Virus record (IMG/VR): IMGVR_UViG_3300025687_000004
Coordinates: 1 to 55,280 of that record
Strand: one strand, 5' to 3'
From: a virus
DNA length: 55,280 bases
Shown: positions 1 through 5,859 of the stretch, in pieces
Layout: each line of letters opens with the position of its first letter
Position numbering within the stretch: position 1 is the first letter of the stretch
Notes under the pieces: model-generated
What the model saw: only the letters and a program-made list of their open reading frames with translations
Told to the model about the DNA's origin: nothing
Database searches by the model: none
Program-made: the position numbers and the translations under genes

Positions 1-127
1 ATTTTGTCCTCAGCAGAGGTGATTATCATAATAAGCACGAACCTCTATGGTATGCAGTTAGAAAAGGACAAAAGCATAACTGGCAAGGTCGTCGTGATCA
101 AACAACAGTCTGGGATATAGATAATAA
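1..127. repeat. Terminal direct repeat, left copy (circular overlap)
   Basis: These 127 bases are identical to the last 127 of the window (55154-55280). Both copies lie inside the same methyltransferase reading frame, and joining them gives one uninterrupted 398-residue protein. An exact overlap of odd length 127 is what a de Bruijn assembler leaves on a circular or circularly permuted contig, so this is most simply an assembly overlap and not a biological terminal repeat. The unique genome would be 55153 bp. Confidence 0.93.
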
Positions 128-389
128 TAACTACGGAGCAAAGGCAAAAGAAGAGCAAACAGGTCATGGCACCCAAAAGCCTTTAGAATGTATGCTACGT
201 CCTATAATTAATAACAGTAAGAAAGGTCAGTCTGTATATGACCCATTCGGTGGTAGTGGTACAACGCTAATTGCTTGCGAAAAGTCAGACCGCAATTGTT
301 ACATGATGGAACTCTCACCAGCTTATGTAGATATCATAATTAATAGATGGGAAAAAGAAACTGGGAAGGAGGCGATACTAGATGAGTAA
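3..389 (+). CDS. ParB-domain/DNA methyltransferase fusion, C-terminal part (joins 54346-55280)
   Basis: This is the 3' part of the gene that starts at 54346 and crosses the contig junction. It carries the SAM-binding motif DPFGGSGTT (about residues 350-358 of the joined 398-residue protein), which follows the catalytic DPPY motif near residue 192. The order catalytic motif, then SAM motif, is that of beta-class amino-methyltransferases acting on N6-adenine or N4-cytosine. The reading frame is open from base 3 because the start lies at the other end of the window. The stop overlaps the start of the next gene at 382. It probably modifies phage DNA against host restriction. Confidence 0.93.
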   Translation, partial: FVLSRGDYHNKHEPLWYAVRKGQKHNWQGRRDQTTVWDIDNNNYGAKAKEEQTGHGTQKPLECMLRPIINNSKKGQSVYDPFGGSGTTLIACEKSDRNCYMMELSPAYVDIIINRWEKETGKEAILDE

Positions 390-1011
390 TACAAAAAACA
401 AAGGCGGGCGCCCACAAATAAAACTAGATGCATTACAGATCAGAGATATTGAAATTCTGGCTGCATTTTTACCTATTGCAAAAATAGCTGAGTATTTAGG
501 TATTTCTGTGGCAACTTTTCACAGATTAAAAACAAAAGATAGCGAAGTTTTGAGAGCTTATAAGCGGGGGGTAGCTAAAGCCCACGCACATGCTGGTAAT
601 ATTATTATGAAATTCATGAGATATGACGGCGATGATGTAGCACAATTACAATTACAGTTCCAAGCGGCAAAGTTTTACGTACAGACAAAAGCTGGCTGGG
701 GGAAGGAGGAGAAGGCGTTTAAAATAAATGTACCAGAAGAAGCGACCCCTTTAGAGATCATAAATATACTTACAAGCAGACTAAGCAATGAAGGCCTAAC
801 TCCAACAGAGTTCAAACAGCTAACCGATCTAGTTCAATTAAAGCAACAGGTACTATCGCTACAGCCCAAAGATGAACAGGCTACGCAATCACATACCCTT
901 GAAGAATGTATAGAGATCGCAGACAAGCTACTACCCGCCTCAAATATTCTAGAACTAGAGCTAGAGAACAGGAGGCTTAAAAAGCAACTTGCGGAGGCTG
1001 GCAATGCATAG
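382..1011 (+). CDS. Helix-turn-helix protein, candidate small terminase subunit
   Basis: The 209-residue protein starts with a basic GGRP segment, followed by a probable helix-turn-helix (around residues 30-55, with IAEYLGISVATFHRLK). A KFYVQTKAGWG motif near residue 105 is common in small-terminase-like phage DNA-binding proteins. The C-terminal third is predicted helical and may mediate oligomerisation. It starts inside the end of the methyltransferase gene (8-nt overlap). If it is the small terminase, it is unusual in being about 4.8 kb from terL. It could instead be a DNA-binding regulator; family assignment is from memory and moderate. Confidence 0.5.
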   Translation: MSNTKNKGGRPQIKLDALQIRDIEILAAFLPIAKIAEYLGISVATFHRLKTKDSEVLRAYKRGVAKAHAHAGNIIMKFMRYDGDDVAQLQLQFQAAKFYVQTKAGWGKEEKAFKINVPEEATPLEIINILTSRLSNEGLTPTEFKQLTDLVQLKQQVLSLQPKDEQATQSHTLEECIEIADKLLPASNILELELENRRLKKQLAEAGNA

Positions 1012-2041
1012 CTTAACATATAAAGTTCTAGATATATTTTCAGGAATTGGCGGCTTTTCCTTAGGCCTTGAAAAAGCAGGCATGGAAACAATAGCCTTTT
1101 GTGAAAATAATAATTTTTGTCAAGAAGTGCTAAAGACTCACTGGCATAACGTACCTATATTTTCTGATATTAGAAGCTTAGGAAAAAAAGACTTAAGCCA
1201 TTTACCCAAAATAGATGTAATTGCTGGTGGTTTTCCATGTCAGGATATTTCAGTAGCAGGAAAACAAGCAGGCATACAAGGTGAGCGTTCTGGGTTATGG
1301 AAAGAGTTTAAAAGATTAATAGATGAGGTAAAACCAAAATATGCAATTATCGAAAACGTGGCAAACTTGCGAAGTAGAGGACTTAGCCGAGTCCTCAAAG
1401 ATTTATGGGAGATCGGGTATGATGCAGAATGGCACCTGTTACCAGCTTCAGCCTTTGGTGCGCCTCACAGAAGGGATAGAATCTGGATTATTGCCTACCC
1501 CACTTGCTTCAGCAAAAGTAGATTGTCCGTCAGAAAGAAGAAGAGACAGCCCGCACCTAGAGACAATTGTAAAAATGCTACCAACGCCGACTGCGAGCGA
1601 TGCGACTGTGGGCAATGTAATAGGCAAGCACGATACGTTCAAAATAACAAAAAATGGGAATATCAGGAAATACAATCAAAACGGAATAAGCGGAAGTCTG
1701 GGGCTTGCAAGATATGTAAAGTTTTTTCCAACACCAACGCCAAGAGATCACAAGGACACGGGGAGTATAGAGAAGTTAGCACAATATGCACACAAAAAGC
1801 GTTTAATGCCAGTGCTAGCCAGTCAAGAGCTAATAACTGGAGACAAGAGCCAGTAGCAAGATTAGCAAGTACAAAAAATAACAAGGTAAGACTAAATCCT
1901 GATTGGGTTGAGTGGTTAATGGGTTATCCGCTTGGCTGGACTAAACAAGGAACCTTAAAAGAAAGGCTGCAAGGTTTAGGTAATGCAGTTGTTCCAGTAA
2001 TACCAGAATATTTGGGAAGAGAGATAATAGGCAATGCATAA
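1004..2041 (+). CDS. dcm: DNA (cytosine-5) methyltransferase, Dcm-like, with frame-shifted central region
   Basis: The N-terminal half is a clear C5 methyltransferase: DIFSGIGGFSLGLE binds SAM, GGFPCQDIS holds the catalytic Cys, and IENV and GAPHRRDRIWI match motifs VI and VIII. The C-terminal LNPDWVEWLMGYPLGW and LGNAVVP blocks are also typical. I chose ATG 1004 because GGAGG lies 7 nt upstream; the longer TTG start at 989 has no such site. The middle (about 1495-1850) reads as an unusual Lys/Cys/Arg-rich stretch. The plus-one frame there contains LLPTPLASAK, MLPTPTASDATVG and FPTPTPRDHKD, which is what phage Dcm target-recognition regions normally contain. Two compensating frameshifts are likely, and activity is uncertain. 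Confidence 0.85.
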   Translation: MHSLTYKVLDIFSGIGGFSLGLEKAGMETIAFCENNNFCQEVLKTHWHNVPIFSDIRSLGKKDLSHLPKIDVIAGGFPCQDISVAGKQAGIQGERSGLWKEFKRLIDEVKPKYAIIENVANLRSRGLSRVLKDLWEIGYDAEWHLLPASAFGAPHRRDRIWIIAYPTCFSKSRLSVRKKKRQPAPRDNCKNATNADCERCDCGQCNRQARYVQNNKKWEYQEIQSKRNKRKSGACKICKVFSNTNAKRSQGHGEYREVSTICTQKAFNASASQSRANNWRQEPVARLASTKNNKVRLNPDWVEWLMGYPLGWTKQGTLKERLQGLGNAVVPVIPEYLGREIIGNA

Positions 2042-2288
2042 CAATAATACACTAGACTCAATAAGAAAATCTGACCCAGATTTTTATTATGAACACTTAC
2101 ACAAAAACCCTGACGAGTATCACGACTCCGCAAAAACAAAAAGCAAACTTAAACCGCATGAAATTGCGAAGTTAAAGAAAAGTCATGATTACTGGGAAAA
2201 TGCAAGGCTTAAAGCATGGGGGGAGCGTTTTAAGGAAGCTAAGAGAAAACGCAATAGTTCTAGTGAGGATTTTGAATATTTGCTATGA
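2034..2288 (+). CDS. Small charged hypothetical protein
   Basis: The 84-residue protein begins 8 nt before the end of the methyltransferase gene and ends with an ATGA overlap into the next gene, so it sits in a translationally coupled cluster. The N-terminal third is Asn/Asp/His-rich and the centre (about residues 40-75) is a basic, probably helical segment (KLKKSHDYWENARLKAW). I do not recognise the family. Nothing in the sequence assigns a function. Confidence 0.7.
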   Translation: MHNNNTLDSIRKSDPDFYYEHLHKNPDEYHDSAKTKSKLKPHEIAKLKKSHDYWENARLKAWGERFKEAKRKRNSSSEDFEYLL

Positions 2289-2587
2289 AAAGTAAAAGTC
2301 CTTATTTATCTATACTTCTTGCAAAAGATCAAGAACTAGAGGGGGTTTTTGACCTGAAGAATGATGCAATAGATGAACGTGACGCAATTATTGCTATAAA
2401 AAAACAACCATTGTCCTCCCAAGCAATGAAGTTGATATATGGTCGTGATGGAACACGCATAGGAAATCATTCAGTTAATAAAAAATTGAAGGAATGGAAG
2501 GCGGAATATTTAAAGCGCAAAGCCAAGCCTAAAAAGTATGAGCCTATGCTGTACTTTTTAGATTATTTTAATGGTATTAGTTTATAA
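2285..2587 (+). CDS. Small hypothetical protein, paralogue of the next gene
   Basis: This 100-residue protein overlaps the previous stop by an ATGA junction. Its central block (KKQPLSSQAMKLIYGRDG, then a Lys-rich helix KKLKEWKAEYLKRK) aligns with KKLPLSSNWIKEIYAAD and KKLSAKLRKQK of the protein encoded directly downstream, so the two appear to be tandem paralogues. The family is not recognised. The short size, basic C-terminus and tandem arrangement resemble fast-evolving phage accessory proteins. Confidence 0.7.
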   Translation: MKSKSPYLSILLAKDQELEGVFDLKNDAIDERDAIIAIKKQPLSSQAMKLIYGRDGTRIGNHSVNKKLKEWKAEYLKRKAKPKKYEPMLYFLDYFNGISL

Positions 2588-2879
2588 CATGATGTACGAG
2601 CCTTACTTTTCAAAAACAAGTATTATTTTAGAAGATAAATACCTGAGAAATCTTATAGATTATCAAGAAAGTCAAAAAGCATATTTGAGACAGTTTGAAG
2701 AATATAAAAAGTTACCACTTTCTTCTAATTGGATAAAAGAAATATATGCAGCTGATGTTAATTTAACTGATTATGATCAAGATAAGATAGATTTAAAACT
2801 TAAAAAGCTAAGTGCAAAACTAAGAAAACAAAAAGAAGAAAATCAGCATAAAGAATTAAAAGAAATAGACATTATTTAA
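2571..2879 (+). CDS. Small hypothetical protein, paralogue of the previous gene
   Basis: This protein has up to 102 residues. ATG 2571 gives a 17-nt overlap with the previous gene; ATG 2589 or 2592 (96 or 95 residues) start just after its stop and are equally possible, since none has a clear ribosome-binding site. It shares the KxPLSSxxIKxIY block and the Lys-rich C-terminal helix with the gene at 2285-2587. The last 30 residues are highly charged. The family is unknown; it is the last gene of the plus-strand cluster that begins at the methyltransferase. Confidence 0.65.
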   Translation: MVLVYNMMYEPYFSKTSIILEDKYLRNLIDYQESQKAYLRQFEEYKKLPLSSNWIKEIYAADVNLTDYDQDKIDLKLKKLSAKLRKQKEENQHKELKEIDII

Positions 2880-2887
2880 ACAAGCGA

Positions 2888-2912
2888 GCTAGCCAGAATG
2901 GGTCTGACTAGC
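2888..2912. other. Stem-loop after the dcm cluster
   Basis: A 10-bp stem (GCTAGCCAGA with TCTGACTAGC, one mismatch) closes a 5-nt loop just after the last gene of the cluster. No T-run follows, so it is not a classical intrinsic terminator. It may be a transcript 3'-end structure. Confidence 0.4.
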
Positions 2913-3003
2913 ACTAACTTTGTAACCCTTTAAATTACAGAACCATTATATTTCCTTTATTTTCTGTAGTCAAGAGAGTTGTTTTAATTTAGGAGGTAAT
3001 ATT

Positions 3004-3261
3004 ATGCCTAAAAAACGAAATATACATACCTACGAACTGAGACAAGGTCATAAAGTTGTACATAGAGGAATTACAATAGCTTTATATTTTTATAAATTTA
3101 TAACCTCTATTGAGCCTTTTCTTTGTTATTTGCTCAACAGTTTTTGCAACTTCTTCTTTGTTTTTACAGGGAATTACCTTGTAGTTGCCAAGATTACCGC
3201 CAATTCGTCCCCAAACACATATAACGTCAATAGTATTAAACAAGGTTTTTTGCTCAAATAA
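3004..3261 (+). pseudogene. Truncated GIY-YIG-like protein reading into antisense of the WGR gene
   Basis: The start has a strong Shine-Dalgarno sequence (AGGAGG, 2991-2996) and encodes a recognisable beginning, TYELRQGHKVVHRGIT. This matches the start of small GIY-YIG-like phage proteins, which normally continue with a TTND-type loop and a helix. From about residue 25 the frame continues only as the reverse strand of the WGR gene (3082-3300), giving a hydrophobic Phe/Leu-rich tail with no family resemblance. I read this as an intact promoter-proximal start whose body was replaced when the minus-strand recombinase cassette entered. An 85-residue chimeric peptide could still be made. Confidence 0.55.
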
Positions 3262-3300
3262 TTTGTAATATTTATGCTGATTAGTCCAATATAGAAACAT
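3082..3300 (-). CDS. WGR-domain protein
   Basis: The 72-residue product is essentially one WGR domain: Trp-Gly-Arg in VICVWGRIGGNLGNYK, then a conserved helix (NKEEVAKTVEQITKKRLN) and the closing RGYKF. WGR domains bind nucleic acids and occur alone or in polymerase- and PARP-type proteins. ATG 3300 follows the recombinase stop by 13 nt. An in-frame ATG at 3375 would overlap the recombinase by 62 nt and is less likely. It is the last gene of the minus-strand cassette. Small WGR proteins are, to my recollection, common in rickettsial mobile DNA. Confidence 0.75.
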   Translation of the reverse strand: MFLYWTNQHKYYKLFEQKTLFNTIDVICVWGRIGGNLGNYKVIPCKNKEEVAKTVEQITKKRLNRGYKFIKI

Positions 3301-3313
3301 AGTAAAATAGAAG

Positions 3314-3898
3314 TTAGGTTTCGGATTTGCAATGATTGTTGAGGTAGTAATATAGGGTTGAGCGTCCAATGCCATATTTTTTAGCTAAAGCTCCTTTATG
3401 TACTTTTGTAGTATCTGTTTCTTGAGCAAGGATAGACTTAATTTCTTCCGCTTGTTCGTCAGTTAATTTACGCATACGCTTATAAACCCCACGCTCTTTC
3501 GCCTTTGCAATGCCTTCAAGTTGGCGTTCTCGTATTAGGCCATGTTCAAATTCGGCAAAAGCCCCCATAAGAGAAAGCATAAGTTGTGACATGGGAGAGG
3601 AGCTACTAGTAAATTCTAAGCCTTCTTTTACAAAATTCACTTGAGCTTGTTTATCTGTAATAGTTTTAATAATACGGCGTAAGTCGTCTAGATTTCGTGC
3701 TAATCTATCCATACAATGTACATAAACAACATCGCCATCACGAACATAGTTAAGTAATTCTTCTAGTTTAGGGCGTTTAGTATCTTTGCCTGACGCATGA
3801 TCAGTGAAGATTAGATCAAGTTCTATGCCATCAAGTTGTCTTTCTGTATTTTGTAATTTAGTGCTAACTCTTACGTAGCCTATTTTTTTACCGGTCAT
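3314..3898 (-). CDS. Serine recombinase (resolvase/invertase family)
   Basis: This 194-residue protein has the full layout of a small serine recombinase. The N-terminal catalytic domain begins GYVRVSTKLQNTERQ, with the nucleophile at Ser12. The DRLARNLDDL motif and the long E-helix (SQLMLSLMGAFAEFEHGLIRERQ) follow. A C-terminal helix-turn-helix (about residues 155-190: GALAKKYGIGRSTLYYYL) binds DNA. It could resolve plasmid multimers or invert DNA segments. No obvious res or inversion site is seen nearby. It overlaps the upstream gene by an ATGA junction and lies on the minus strand in a plus-strand region, which suggests later insertion. Confidence 0.93.
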   Translation of the reverse strand: MTGKKIGYVRVSTKLQNTERQLDGIELDLIFTDHASGKDTKRPKLEELLNYVRDGDVVYVHCMDRLARNLDDLRRIIKTITDKQAQVNFVKEGLEFTSSSSPMSQLMLSLMGAFAEFEHGLIRERQLEGIAKAKERGVYKRMRKLTDEQAEEIKSILAQETDTTKVHKGALAKKYGIGRSTLYYYLNNHCKSET

Positions 3899-4407
3899 TG
3901 CTTTATATTTTTAAAACAGTCAGAAATAGCTTTTTCTAGATCACGATGAACTTTCATTAATTTATAAAAAAAGTGAGACTTGGGTGGGTTACGATAAAAA
4001 CCTTTAATAATATAATCTTCATGAGATATATTTGAGAAATGGCATATTTGACCTGCTAAAGATCTAGAGAACCAACGCAGTATGGTTCTCTGTTCTTCTA
4101 ATGTACAAGGTTTAGGTTTTTTTCTTTTTTGAAGACTAATTTTACAATCAGATTTGTCTAGTCGTGTTATAATTGGAAGAAAGTCGTATAACTCTGGATT
4201 AGCAAAATTAGTAACTTTTCTATAAGCTTTTTCTCCACAATTAACCCAAGTTTCTGTTTTTTCATCAAAAATTTTAATAGATTGGTCATCAATATCAAAA
4301 CAACAAGGAAGACCTAGTTTTTCTTTTATGGTTAAATCTTGCATCTCTTTTTTATATAAACATTTTATTTCTAGTATATCAATGTTGTTTTTTTGGTTTT
4401 TAGTCAT
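3895..4407 (-). CDS. Hypothetical protein coupled to the recombinase
   Basis: The 170-residue protein overlaps the recombinase start by 4 nt, so the two are probably translated together. It is rich in Lys, Phe and Cys and has a LGLPCCFDID motif near residue 32 and a LRWFSRSLAGQICHF segment near residue 115. No domain is recognised and there is no signal peptide. The PCC-FD motif has a loose counterpart (APCCVDV) in the unrelated-looking minus-strand gene at 8068-8472. Confidence 0.65.
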   Translation of the reverse strand: MTKNQKNNIDILEIKCLYKKEMQDLTIKEKLGLPCCFDIDDQSIKIFDEKTETWVNCGEKAYRKVTNFANPELYDFLPIITRLDKSDCKISLQKRKKPKPCTLEEQRTILRWFSRSLAGQICHFSNISHEDYIIKGFYRNPPKSHFFYKLMKVHRDLEKAISDCFKNIKQ

Positions 4408-4419
4408 AGTATTTATATT

Positions 4420-4650
4420 TTATGAGTTAAAGAATGCTATTTTTATTCCTACAGCTAATAACAAAAGTAATAACGCCTTTATCCATTTAGATTCTATTTC
4501 TATTTTATCCTCTAGCCTAGCTATATCACTTTTAGTAGCCACATGTTGGTCAATATTAGAGATAACTTCAGTTATTGCCTCGGCTTGTTTTTCTGGTATA
4601 CCCGCAGTGGTGAATTGTTTTACTGCTTTGTGTGTATCAATTAATGCCAT
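4420..4650 (-). CDS. Small coiled-coil membrane protein, DUF1640-like
   Basis: The 76-residue protein begins with the pattern IDTHKAVKQFTTAGIPEKQAEA, then a short coiled coil with KSDIARLEDKIE, and ends in one hydrophobic segment (ALLLLLLAVGIKIAF, about residues 58-72). This arrangement is typical of DUF1640/CCDC90-like bacterial proteins, which are common on alphaproteobacterial mobile elements and of unknown role. A ribosome-binding site (AAGGAA) precedes the start. Because of its size and single membrane span, a holin-like role cannot be excluded but is not indicated. Confidence 0.7.
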   Translation of the reverse strand: MALIDTHKAVKQFTTAGIPEKQAEAITEVISNIDQHVATKSDIARLEDKIEIESKWIKALLLLLLAVGIKIAFFNS

Positions 4651-4677
4651 AACTATATTCCTTTATTAAATTATTAC

Positions 4678-4875
4678 TTATTCGTCCTTTATTAAATGGA
4701 TGTCTTTTATTGACACCTCAACGTCACTACTTAAAAAATCATAAAAATTGTAGGCAATTGCTACTACATTACGAGATTCAACGATTTGTTCTTTCTGTTT
4801 ACAAAACTCCACAGAAAGTTCTAATGCTTTGATACGTACATCTAAATCTTCTCTATTTGCTTTAAATTTATTCAT
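4678..4875 (-). CDS. Small hypothetical protein, first gene of the recombinase cassette
   Basis: The 65-residue acidic/basic mixed helix protein is followed by the DUF1640-like gene after 27 nt. It is the promoter-proximal gene of the minus-strand cassette 3082-4875, downstream of the promoter at 4920-4948. The family is not recognised. Confidence 0.6.
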   Translation of the reverse strand: MNKFKANREDLDVRIKALELSVEFCKQKEQIVESRNVVAIAYNFYDFLSSDVEVSIKDIHLIKDE

Positions 4876-4919
4876 ATTAATTATTCTCTTGCTAATTTTG
4901 TTTAATTAGTATAAGACAT

Positions 4920-4948
4920 ATAGTATTAAATGTCCAGTTAAAAAGCAA
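4920..4948 (-). promoter_or_regulatory. Promoter of the minus-strand recombinase cassette
   Basis: On the minus strand TTGCTT (4948-4943) and TACTAT (4925-4920) are separated by exactly 17 bp, about 45 nt upstream of the first cassette gene. This fits a sigma-70-type promoter. Confidence 0.5.
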
Positions 4949-5027
4949 ATAACTTTATTAGACATAAGAAAGATATAAAATTATTTGTTGTTTAACTACT
5001 ATACCCTGTTAGACAATTAATTTTAAA

Positions 5028-5055
5028 TTGATTATTATTTATTTCTCTTTATAAT
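5028..5055 (+). promoter_or_regulatory. Promoter of the toxin-antitoxin pair
   Basis: TTGATT (5028-5033) and a consensus TATAAT (5050-5055) are separated by 16 bp. The antitoxin starts 30 nt downstream of the -10. Autoregulation by the antitoxin would be expected for this family, but I see no clear operator. Confidence 0.55.
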
Positions 5056-5084
5056 ATAAATTATAATAAATAGAGTTAAATGTT

Positions 5085-5318
5085 ATGAAAGCAATAAATG
5101 TACTTATTCCTGATGAGGCAAATCAAGAATTAATAAAATTCGCAAAAGCTCTGGATTTACCTAAAAGCTATTTAATAAAAAAGGCCATTAAAGAATATCT
5201 CATTGAGCTAAAAGAAGATATGGAGGATATTGCAGCAGCCGAAGAAGTGTTAGCTAATAGCACTGGTGAAACTATATCTTTAGAAGAATTTGAGAAAAAA
5301 TATGGTTTGGAAGATTAG
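5085..5318 (+). CDS. Ribbon-helix-helix antitoxin of a type II pair
   Basis: The 77-residue protein has an N-terminal ribbon-helix-helix (MKAINVLIPDEANQELIKFA, then LPKSYLIKKAIKEYL), the DNA-binding fold of RelB/CopG-type antitoxins. The acidic C-terminal tail (ISLEEFEKKYGLED) is the part that usually wraps and inhibits the toxin. The toxin gene starts 17 nt before the end of this one, a usual coupling that lets antitoxin be made first. It has its own promoter at 5028-5055. In a phage-plasmid such a pair would favour maintenance of the extrachromosomal prophage or limit competing phages. Confidence 0.87.
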   Translation: MKAINVLIPDEANQELIKFAKALDLPKSYLIKKAIKEYLIELKEDMEDIAAAEEVLANSTGETISLEEFEKKYGLED

Positions 5319-5571
5319 ACTAGAAAAACCTGCTGAAAAAGCAATTGCTAAATTAGATTATCAGACACAAAAGCAAATTAAAAATTATTTAAGGAATGAA
5401 GTATTACTATTGGATAATCCGCGTTTTAAAGGAAAAGGATTAACTGGTAAGAAAAAAGGGCTGTGGCGTTATCGTGTAAATAAATATCGAATTATTTGTC
5501 GCATAGAAAATGATATCCTCACCATTTTAGTATTGCAAATTGCCAAGCGTGATGTTGTATATGATGATTAG
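5302..5571 (+). CDS. RelE/ParE-type toxin
   Basis: The 89-residue protein has the compact RelE/ParE pattern: VWKIRLEKPAEKAIAKLDYQ, GLTGKKKGLWRYRVNKYRII, and a C-terminal VLQIAKRDVVYDD strand-and-turn. Lys, Arg and Tyr residues in the WRYRVNKYRI segment are those that act in ribosome-dependent mRNA cleavage in RelE relatives; ParE relatives act on gyrase instead. I start it at ATG 5302, since the ATG/TTG region at 5290 would only add four residues and lies deep in the antitoxin gene. Confidence 0.87.
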   Translation: MVWKIRLEKPAEKAIAKLDYQTQKQIKNYLRNEVLLLDNPRFKGKGLTGKKKGLWRYRVNKYRIICRIENDILTILVLQIAKRDVVYDD

Positions 5572-5624
5572 CTCTAGTATGTTATTTATATAATCAATAC
5601 CTTCCCTTATCAGAATTGAAACTA

Positions 5625-5633
5625 TGCTATAAT
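5625..5633 (+). promoter_or_regulatory. Extended -10 promoter upstream of terL
   Basis: TGCTATAAT matches an extended -10 (TGnTATAAT). No good -35 lies 17 bp upstream. The same motif recurs before the portal, the capsid leader, the fibre genes, the ejection-protein leader, the terminal methyltransferase and, on the minus strand, the RuvC operon, so it is likely the late-type promoter. Confidence 0.65.
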
Positions 5634-5667
5634 ACAAAGTATCTACAATTAATTGATACTATTGTTC

Positions 5668-5853
5668 ATGAGTGGAGTTAAAAAAAACTGGATTGAGTCC
5701 GCAGTAAAAAAGCCAGGTGCGTTGCGCCGTACTTTAAAAATAAAGGCTGGTCACAAAATACCAAAAAAAAAGCTAGATAAAGCCCTTAATTCTAAAAACA
5801 AGCTAACTGCAAAAAGGGCAAGATTGGCAAAAACTTTAAAAGGTTTTAATTGA
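5668..5853 (+). CDS. Small basic phage protein preceding terL
   Basis: The 61-residue protein starts at ATG 5668, downstream of the promoter at 5625-5633; the upstream in-frame codon at 5653 is too close to the predicted transcript start. The sequence WIESAVKKPGALRRTLKIK and the tail AKRARLAKTLKGF recur in small basic proteins found next to packaging or head genes of many phages. The function is unknown; the charge suggests contact with DNA or the packaging machine. Six nucleotides separate it from terL. Confidence 0.75.
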   Translation: MSGVKKNWIESAVKKPGALRRTLKIKAGHKIPKKKLDKALNSKNKLTAKRARLAKTLKGFN

Positions 5854-5859
5854 GGTTTT

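Noticed and set aside
1341-1856. 171-residue open frame inside the cytosine methyltransferase as a separate gene
   Set aside because: Its centre looks like the methyltransferase target region in a shifted frame, and it has no start signals. It is treated as frameshift evidence, not as an own gene.
4328-4669. 113-residue hydrophobic plus-strand frame
   Set aside because: It is the antisense of the coupled minus-strand genes 3895-4407 and 4420-4650, and those have better signals.
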